64,000 nt of DNA from Halomonas binhaiensis (GTDB taxonomy: Bacteria; Pseudomonadota; Gammaproteobacteria; Pseudomonadales; Halomonadaceae), in the NCBI RefSeq assembly GCF_008329985.2, contig NZ_CP038437.2, positions 682,001 through 746,000 of the forward strand, given 5' to 3'. Positions 55,792 through 64,000 of the stretch are shown piece by piece. The notes below the pieces were generated by a model. That model made no database searches. It had not been told where the DNA came from and was given only the letters and a program-made list of their open reading frames with translations. The position numbers were made by a program, and so were the translations under genes. The first letter of the stretch is position 1; each line of letters starts with the position of its first letter.

Positions 55792-55827
55792 ATCACGCCC
55801 GCCTAGTGCGGGCGTGATGCGTTTTAT
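55792..55827 (+). terminator. Intrinsic terminator after aroB
   Basis: ATCACGCCCGC (55792-55802) pairs perfectly with GCGGGCGTGAT (55808-55818) around a 5-nt loop, followed by GCGTTTTATT. Ends the pil-aroK-aroB operon. Confidence 0.9.
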
Positions 55828-55981
55828 TAGAGATGGAGCTTTTTCAGAGAATATTCATGGATATGGCTCTGACTTTATGTCGTATCAATGATGAAAATTT
55901 ACCACGCTATTGTGTCGAAACGAGCCTAATCTTGTTGAGGTGGGTCGCCAAGGGGGTGGCCTTACTTGGAGGAAGGAATCC

Positions 55982-56731
55982 ATGAACCTGATCAAGAAAC
56001 TGGTTGCAGAGTGTATAGGTACGTTCTGGCTGGTATTGGGCGGGTGTGGCAGCGCTGTATTGGCTGCTCATTTTGGTGGTGATGGTAATCCATTGGGGAT
56101 TGGTTTTCTTGGTGTGGCCCTGGCCTTTGGTCTAACGGTGGTGACGGGAGCCTACGCTTTCGGCCATATATCCGGGGGGCATTTCAATCCAGCGGTAAGT
56201 GTAGGGCTCTGGGCCGGGGGGCGATTCTCGAGCAAGGAATTGCTGCCTTACATCATTGCGCAGGTGTTTGGTGGGCTGGTTGCAGGCTTTGTTCTGATGA
56301 CGATTGCACAGGGCAGTGCAGGGTTTGTCAGTGACCCCTCTGCTGCTGGCAATTTTGCTAGTAATGGCTTTGGAGACCTGTCTCCTGGTGGTTATAGTCT
56401 GGGGGCTGCCATGCTTACCGAAATTGTGCTCACGGCCATGTTTCTGATCGTGATCATGGGGGCAACACACAAGTTGGCACCTGCCGGCTTTGCGCCAATC
56501 GCCATTGGCCTGGCTCTAACGCTGATTCACCTGATCAGTATTCCTGTCACCAACACTTCCGTGAATCCTGCGCGCTCCACCGCGGTGGCAGTATTTGCCG
56601 GTTCTGGTGCGCTTTCCCAGCTATGGCTGTTCTGGGTGGCTCCCATCGTAGGTGGTGCCATTGGCGGTTTCATCTATGGATGGCTAGGCAAGGATGAGGT
56701 CAGTGAACCTGGTGCTGCCAACGCGCTTTGA
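55982..56731 (+). CDS. aqpZ: Aquaporin Z family water channel
   Basis: 249 aa from ATG 55982, preceded by GGAGGAAGG. Six transmembrane helices with the two NPA loops: [10 protein letters not shown] (NPA at 69-71) and TSVNPARST (NPA at 195-197). The Arg following the second NPA is the selectivity-filter residue, so this is a water-selective aquaporin rather than a glycerol facilitator; the second loop NPARS is the AqpZ form. A water channel suits an osmotically stressed host. The gene has its own terminator and occupies the place where Pseudomonas has a SPOR/DamX-like gene between aroB and gltB. Confidence 0.93.
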   Translation: MNLIKKLVAECIGTFWLVLGGCGSAVLAAHFGGDGNPLGIGFLGVALAFGLTVVTGAYAFGHISGGHFNPAVSVGLWAGGRFSSKELLPYIIAQVFGGLVAGFVLMTIAQGSAGFVSDPSAAGNFASNGFGDLSPGGYSLGAAMLTEIVLTAMFLIVIMGATHKLAPAGFAPIAIGLALTLIHLISIPVTNTSVNPARSTAVAVFAGSGALSQLWLFWVAPIVGGAIGGFIYGWLGKDEVSEPGAANAL

Positions 56732-56763
56732 TATTGTCATCTCGACCAATACGTTTTTTTGAT

Positions 56764-56788
56764 CAATGCCCGCCTTGTGCGGGCATTG
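56764..56788. terminator. Hairpin after aqpZ
   Basis: CAATGCCCGC (56764-56773) pairs perfectly with GCGGGCATTG (56779-56788) around a 5-nt loop; TCATGTTT follows with a weak T run. Tail of the aqpZ mRNA. Confidence 0.75.
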
Positions 56789-57186
56789 TCATGTTTGACT
56801 GTTGCTCAGAGGCTTGGGCATGGCTATGACGTCTTCCTCTATACAAGGATCTGTATGTCATATGCGTGATCGGCATGGGGTGTCGACAGTTTTTTAGACC
56901 AAAGTCTAGTGGCGCGATTTTAGGTCTTGGTCTGCTTGGAAAATGATTCCAAGTGGTTGATGCGATAAGGTTTTTTCTTTTGTCTTGGTGTAAGCGTCTA
57001 ATTTGTAGTGGTTTTTCAAGCTTTTGCGAGGGCGTGGGGAATTGCGTAGAAGGCACAGCATGGCTATGCTGGAGAGCCTTTTTTCGGACAGTTGGCGATA
57101 TCTGCATAGGCAGAAAAATAAAAGAAAACTTTTAATTATATCGTTTCAACGCTGTGACTACAACCCTTCTTATCTGAGGCGCGCCC
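56789..57186. other. Long AT-rich leader region of gltB, no gene
   Basis: 398 nt between the aqpZ terminator and gltB. Contains CTTGGAA-5 nt-TTCCAAG (56935-56953) and a very A/T-rich tract (about 57105-57145) that looks unlike its surroundings. There is no persuasive sigma-70 pair and no convincing ORF. The length suggests nitrogen-responsive regulation of gltBD (inference). Confidence 0.6.
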
Positions 57187-60100
57187 ATGAACATAGGTCT
57201 TCATCAGCCCGGAGAATTCCGAGACAACTGCGGGTTTGGCCTGATCGCCCATATGGAAGGGCAGGCTAGCCATGAGCTGCTCAGCACTGCCATCGAATCA
57301 TTGACCTGCATGACCCACCGCGGTGGTATCGCAGCAGACGGCAAGACCGGCGACGGTTGCGGTCTGCTGCTCAAGATGCCTGACGGTTTCATGCGTCAGG
57401 TTGCCAAGGATGCCCTGGGAGTGGAGCTCGGCGAGCAATACGCCGTAGGCGCCATTTTTCTGCCTGATGATGATGAGCGCGAGGCGGCTGCTCGTGCTGC
57501 GCTGGCTGGAGAACTGGAAAAGCGTGGCCTGAAAGTTCTGGGCTGGCGCGAAGTGCCGGTGGATCCCAGTGTGTGTGGCCCCATGGCTCTGGAATGCTTG
57601 CCGCGCATTCGTCAGTTATTTGTCGAGCCCTGCACTGACGATGCAGAACCCTTCGATGTCGCGCTGTTCATGGGGCGCCGTCTGGCCGAGCAGGCCCTGA
57701 AGCACGAAGCCGATTTCTATGTCTGCTCCCTGTCCAGCGAAGTGCTGTCCTATAAAGGGCTGGTTATGCCTGTGGATCTGCCTGCCTTTTACAAGGACCT
57801 TGGGGATGACAGGCTGGAAACCGCTATCTGCGTATTCCACCAGCGCTTCTCGACCAATACCGCACCTCGCTGGCCGTTGGCTCAACCTTTCCGCCTGCTG
57901 GCTCACAATGGTGAGATCAACACGATTGAAGCCAACCGGGGCTGGGCCAACTCGCGCAAGGAAAACTTTGTCAACGAGCGCATGCCTGAGATCGCCAGTC
58001 TTGACGAGATCGTCAACACTACTGGGTCTGATTCCTCGAGCATGGACAACATGCTGGAAGTCCTGCTGACGGGTGGCATGGAGCTGCATCGCGCTGTGCG
58101 CATGATGGTGCCGCCGGCCTGGCAGAACGTGGAGATCATGGATAGCGATCTGCGTGCTTTCTATGAGTACAATTCCATGCATGTCGAGCCCTGGGATGGC
58201 CCCGCGGGTGTCGTCATGACCGACGGTCGTCAGGCGCTGTGCATGCTCGATCGCAATGGTCTGCGTCCGGCACGCTGGGTCATTACCAAGAATGGCTTCA
58301 TCACCCTGGCGTCAGAAATCGGGACTTACGACTACAAACCCGAAGACGTCGTGGCCAAGGGGCGTGTTGGCCCAGGGCAATTGCTTGCCGTGGATACCGC
58401 CACGGGCGAGGTTCTGCATACTGCAGACATCGACCAGCGCCTCAAGTCTGCCTATCCCTACAAGCGCTGGCTCAAGGAGCAGGCACATTTTCTCGAGTCG
58501 GCCCTGACGGAACTGGCCGCCTTCGAGAGCATGGATGCCGATCTTCTCAAGGCCCAGCAGAAAATGTTCCAGGTCAGCTTCGAAGAGCGTGACCAGTTAT
58601 TGCGCCCCCTGGCGGAAAGCGGCCAGGAAGCGGTGGGGTCCATGGGTGATGACACGCCCATGGCAGTGCTCTCCAGCAAGCGCCGCCTCTTGACCGACTA
58701 CTTCCGTCAAAAGTTTGCTCAGGTCACCAACCCGGCTATTGATCCCTTGCGCGAAGCCATCGTCATGTCGCTTGAGACATGCTGTGGCACTGAGCGCAAT
58801 GTGTTCAAGTCAACTCCGGAACATGCGCATCGTATCGTGTTGACGACGCCGATCCTGTCACCACGCAAGTTTGGCCTGCTGGTATCCCAGGAAGACCCGG
58901 ACTTCGCCAGCCATGCCTTGTCATTGGGTTACGACCCCGAGCAGCTTGGTCTCAAGGGCGCGATTGCCGAGCTCTGCCGTCAGGCTGAGCAGGCCACTCT
59001 GGATGGCAAGGTCATCCTGGTTCTGTCCGATGCCAATTTGCCGAAAGGACAGGTGCCGATCCATGCTGCCCTGGCAGTGGGAGCAGTTCATCACCATCTC
59101 GGCAAGCTGGCCCTGCGCCCGCGCGTCAACCTGATCGTCGAAACCGGTTATGCCCGAGATGCGCATCAGATGGCGGTACTGTTTGGTGTTGGGGCCACAG
59201 CCATCTATCCATGGCTGGCCTATCAGGTCATGGCGGATATGCACCGTACCGGTGAACTGTCCGGCAATCCGGCAGACGGTCGTGAGAATTACCGCAAGGG
59301 GCTGCAGAAAGGCCTTTACAAGATCCTGTCCAAGATGGGGATCTCGACGCTGGCATCCTATCGTGGCTCTCAGTTGTTCGAGGCCGTAGGGCTGTCCTCC
59401 GAGGTCATGGATCTATGCTTTACTGGCATGGCCTCGCGTATTGAAGGTACCGGCTTCAATGAGTTGCAGCTGCAACAGGTGTCATTGGCCAAGGATGCCT
59501 GGTCCCCACGCAAGGACATCGTCCATGGTGGGTTGGTCAAGTATGTGCATGGCCAGGAATACCACGCTTATAACCCGGACGTGGTCAAGGCCCTGCAAGA
59601 AGCTGTGCAGGAAGGCAGCTACCCCAAGTGGAAGCGCTTTGCTGAACTGGTCAATGATCGCGAGCCTGCCACAATCCGTGACTTGCTCAAGCTCAAGCCG
59701 GCTCTTGAGCCAGTACCGCTGGAGGAAGTCGAGGCTATCGAAGACCTGCTGCCACGTTTCGACAGTGCTGGCATGTCGCTGGGTGCCCTGTCGCCAGAGG
59801 CTCACGAAGCCCTGGCTCAGGCCATGAACGAGTCTGGTGGCCGCTCTAACTCAGGTGAGGGAGGCGAGGATCCTTCTCGTTATGGCACGGTTCGTAGTTC
59901 CAAGATCAAGCAGATCGCTTCTGGCCGCTTTGGTGTCACGCCGGCCTATCTGGTCAATGCCGAAGTGCTGCAGATCAAGGTTGCCCAGGGAGCCAAGCCT
60001 GGCGAGGGTGGTCAGTTGCCTGGTGGCAAGGTCAACGAGCTGATTGCGCGTCTACGTTACTCTGTGCCTGGTGTGACGCTGATCTCTCCGCCTCCGCATC

Positions 60101-61635
60101 ATGATATCTATTCCATCGAAGATCTGGCCCAGCTGATCTTTGACCTCAAACAGGTCAATCCGGAGGCTCAGGTCTCGGTGAAGCTGGTATCTGAGCCCGG
60201 TATCGGCACCATCGCCACGGGTGTAGCCAAGGCCTATGCTGACCTGATCACTGTTTCCGGGTATGACGGAGGTACTGCGGCAAGTCCGCTGACCTCTATC
60301 AAGCATGCCGGCTCGCCGTGGGAACTGGGCTTGCCGGAAGTCCATCAGGCCCTGCGTATCAATGGGCTGCGTGACAAGATTCGGTTGCAGACAGATGGTG
60401 GGCTGAAGACCGGCCTGGATGTGATCAAGGCCGCTATCCTCGGTGCCGAGAGTTTCGGTTTCGGTACGGCACCCATGGTGGCCCTGGGCTGCAAGTATCT
60501 GCGTATCTGTCACCTGAACAACTGCGCCACGGGCGTTGCCACTCAGATGGATTATCTGCGTGACGAGCATTTCCGTGGCACGGTGGATATGGTCAAGCAC
60601 TACTTCCGCTTCATCGCTGAAGAAGTGCGTGAACTGATGGCCATGGTGGGGGTACGTCGCCTGATCGACCTGATCGGACGAACTGACCTGCTCGAAGTGT
60701 TCGAAGGGGTGACGGCATCTCAGCGCAATCTTGATCTGACTCCGCTGCTGGCCAATGACCATGTTCCGGCTGATGCGCCGCAATACTGCACTGTCAGCCG
60801 CAATGTGCCGCATGACCCGGGTGCCAAGAACAAGGAGGTGCTGGCAGCACTGGAGGCTGCTATCGAAGCCAAGTCCGGTGCCGATGTGTCTTTCTCCATC
60901 ACCAACTGCGACCGCTCTGTGGGCGCCCTGGTCTCAGGCGCCATTGCCAAGCGTTATGGAGAAGCAGGCCTGGAAGATGCTCCAGTGATTGCGCGTTTCC
61001 GTGGCGTGGCAGGCCAGAGCTTTGGCGTATGGAATGCCCGTGGTCTGCATCTCTATCTGGAAGGTGATGCCAATGATTACGTGGGCAAGGGGATGAATGG
61101 CGGCAAGATTGCCATCGTTCCACCGCGCGAGAGCCGCTTCGAGAGCCACAAGACGGCGATCATCGGCAACACTTGCCTGTATGGCGCGACAGGCGGAAAG
61201 CTGTTTGCCGCGGGCACGGCGGGCGAGCGTTTCGGGGTACGTAACTCGGGGGCCCATGCGGTCATCGAAGGTGCTGGCGATCACTGTGGTGAGTACATGA
61301 CAGGGGGCATGATCTGTGTCCTCGGTGAAACGGGCGTCAACTTCGGCGCGGGCATGACCGGCGGCTTTGCCTATGTGCTCGACGAAGACCGTACCTTTGT
61401 TGACAAGTACAACCATGAGCTGGTGGAAATCCACCGCGTCAATACTGAGTCCATGGAAGCCTATCGGCGTCATTTGCGGGAGACCATCGAGGAATATGTG
61501 GCAGAGACCGGCTCCGAGCGCGGCAAGGCCATCCTCGAGGACTTCAGCGACTACATCCGTAACTTCTGGCTGGTAAAACCCAAGGCCGCGAGCCTCAAGG
61601 GGTTGCTCGACCAGTCACGTAGTCAGCCTGAATAA
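57187..61635 (+). CDS. gltB: Glutamate synthase (NADPH) large subunit
   Basis: 1482 aa. With GltD makes two glutamates from glutamine and 2-oxoglutarate. A 14-residue propeptide ends before Cys15 ([11 protein letters not shown]), the N-terminal nucleophile of the class II glutaminase domain (about 15-400). A central domain follows, then the FMN synthase domain: [52 protein letters not shown]. The 3Fe-4S ligands lie in [17 protein letters not shown]-terminal GXGXG beta-helix follows ([33 protein letters not shown]). gltD lies 81 nt downstream. Confidence 0.98.
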   Translation: MNIGLHQPGEFRDNCGFGLIAHMEGQASHELLSTAIESLTCMTHRGGIAADGKTGDGCGLLLKMPDGFMRQVAKDALGVELGEQYAVGAIFLPDDDEREAAARAALAGELEKRGLKVLGWREVPVDPSVCGPMALECLPRIRQLFVEPCTDDAEPFDVALFMGRRLAEQALKHEADFYVCSLSSEVLSYKGLVMPVDLPAFYKDLGDDRLETAICVFHQRFSTNTAPRWPLAQPFRLLAHNGEINTIEANRGWANSRKENFVNERMPEIASLDEIVNTTGSDSSSMDNMLEVLLTGGMELHRAVRMMVPPAWQNVEIMDSDLRAFYEYNSMHVEPWDGPAGVVMTDGRQALCMLDRNGLRPARWVITKNGFITLASEIGTYDYKPEDVVAKGRVGPGQLLAVDTATGEVLHTADIDQRLKSAYPYKRWLKEQAHFLESALTELAAFESMDADLLKAQQKMFQVSFEERDQLLRPLAESGQEAVGSMGDDTPMAVLSSKRRLLTDYFRQKFAQVTNPAIDPLREAIVMSLETCCGTERNVFKSTPEHAHRIVLTTPILSPRKFGLLVSQEDPDFASHALSLGYDPEQLGLKGAIAELCRQAEQATLDGKVILVLSDANLPKGQVPIHAALAVGAVHHHLGKLALRPRVNLIVETGYARDAHQMAVLFGVGATAIYPWLAYQVMADMHRTGELSGNPADGRENYRKGLQKGLYKILSKMGISTLASYRGSQLFEAVGLSSEVMDLCFTGMASRIEGTGFNELQLQQVSLAKDAWSPRKDIVHGGLVKYVHGQEYHAYNPDVVKALQEAVQEGSYPKWKRFAELVNDREPATIRDLLKLKPALEPVPLEEVEAIEDLLPRFDSAGMSLGALSPEAHEALAQAMNESGGRSNSGEGGEDPSRYGTVRSSKIKQIASGRFGVTPAYLVNAEVLQIKVAQGAKPGEGGQLPGGKVNELIARLRYSVPGVTLISPPPHHDIYSIEDLAQLIFDLKQVNPEAQVSVKLVSEPGIGTIATGVAKAYADLITVSGYDGGTAASPLTSIKHAGSPWELGLPEVHQALRINGLRDKIRLQTDGGLKTGLDVIKAAILGAESFGFGTAPMVALGCKYLRICHLNNCATGVATQMDYLRDEHFRGTVDMVKHYFRFIAEEVRELMAMVGVRRLIDLIGRTDLLEVFEGVTASQRNLDLTPLLANDHVPADAPQYCTVSRNVPHDPGAKNKEVLAALEAAIEAKSGADVSFSITNCDRSVGALVSGAIAKRYGEAGLEDAPVIARFRGVAGQSFGVWNARGLHLYLEGDANDYVGKGMNGGKIAIVPPRESRFESHKTAIIGNTCLYGATGGKLFAAGTAGERFGVRNSGAHAVIEGAGDHCGEYMTGGMICVLGETGVNFGAGMTGGFAYVLDEDRTFVDKYNHELVEIHRVNTESMEAYRRHLRETIEEYVAETGSERGKAILEDFSDYIRNFWLVKPKAASLKGLLDQSRSQPE

Positions 61636-61650
61636 GGCTGCCGGAGTTAT

Positions 61651-61686
61651 GTCGCAAGTGCGTCGTCGCAAGTACGTCGCAAGTGA
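61651..61686. repeat. Tandem repeat, about 11 bp, between gltB and gltD
   Basis: Three copies of GTCGCAAGT-NN (61651-61661, 61665-61675, 61676-61686), the first two separated by GTC. In a gap of 80 nt with no terminator. Confidence 0.85.
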
Positions 61687-61703
61687 CCCGAATACAGGCA
61701 TGA

Positions 61704-63169
<1,466 letters not shown>

Positions 63170-63279
63170 GGGCTTCCTGTCGAGAATCGAAATGCAGGGC
63201 CCGGCAAAATTGAGTCAGGTGGGCATATCTGCTAATCTGTCGTCCCATCCTGGCGCGGCTTCCTGCCGTGCCTACTTGA

Positions 63280-64000
<721 letters not shown>

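Overview
The window is one continuous piece of a gammaproteobacterial chromosome, most likely Halomonadaceae (Halomonas or Chromohalobacter type). The basis is gene content, protein similarity judged by eye and gene order; no database search was possible. Most blocks follow an order known from Pseudomonas and E. coli: bamA-skp-lpxD-fabZ-lpxA-lpxB-rnhB-dnaE-accA-tilS, then ppx/rho/ubiD/fre, ppk-hemB, tatCBA-hisE-ubiB-ubiJ-ubiE, hslUV-ftsN-argS-priA/rpmE, maeB, ponA/pil-aroK-aroB, gltBD and pyrG. No rRNA, tRNA, CRISPR array, prophage or insertion sequence was seen.

Layout. 1-11969 (+): outer-membrane assembly (BamA C-terminus, Skp), lipid A and fatty acid genes, RNase HII, Pol III alpha, AccA, TilS. 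12001-13548 (-): ppx. 14015-20344 (+): rho, ubiD, flavin reductase, folM, then two short aromatic-rich leader peptides with a strong terminator between them, leading into a DAHP synthase. 20346-27389 is an accessory-looking stretch: SLT-type lipoprotein, Tat-exported PhoX phosphatase behind a possible Pho box, LysR regulator, sodium:solute symporter with a tiny membrane protein, and a DadA-like oxidase. 27513-30852 (-): ppk, hemB. 31104-32394 (+): elbB, ytoQ. 32513-45125 (-): tat, hisE, ubi genes, DUF971, hslUV, ftsN, argS, priA. 45363-47167 (+): rpmE, maeB. 47502-50027 (-): ponA. 50279-63134 (+): a condensed pil/hof locus, aroK, aroB, aqpZ, gltB, gltD. pyrG runs off the right end.

The most interesting regions are these. 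(1) The DAHP synthase leader has two tandem 52-codon ORFs. The first carries a Trp/Tyr/Phe run and is followed by a textbook terminator. The second carries a Tyr/Phe/Trp run and ends 6 nt before the enzyme's start. This looks like two-stage attenuation of the entry step of aromatic biosynthesis. (2) The normally five-gene pilMNOPQ locus is reduced to three ORFs by PilM-PilN and PilO-PilP fusions plus a short HofQ/ComE-like secretin. The PilO-PilP linker contains a tandem 36-bp (12-residue) repeat. (3) Short tandem repeats of 7-19 bp, 2-3 copies each, recur in at least eight intergenic gaps. (4) Genes expected from Pseudomonas synteny are missing: trxA between ppx and rho, hisI next to hisE, and a damX-like gene between aroB and gltB, where aqpZ sits instead.

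Functional links: envelope biogenesis (Bam, Lpx, Skp, PonA, FtsN, Tat) is strongly represented. Ubiquinone synthesis (UbiD, UbiB, UbiJ, UbiE, and Fre as a possible source of reduced flavin) and aromatic supply (AroB, AroK, DAHP synthase) occur in several blocks. Nitrogen assimilation is represented by GltBD and the amino acid oxidase cluster.
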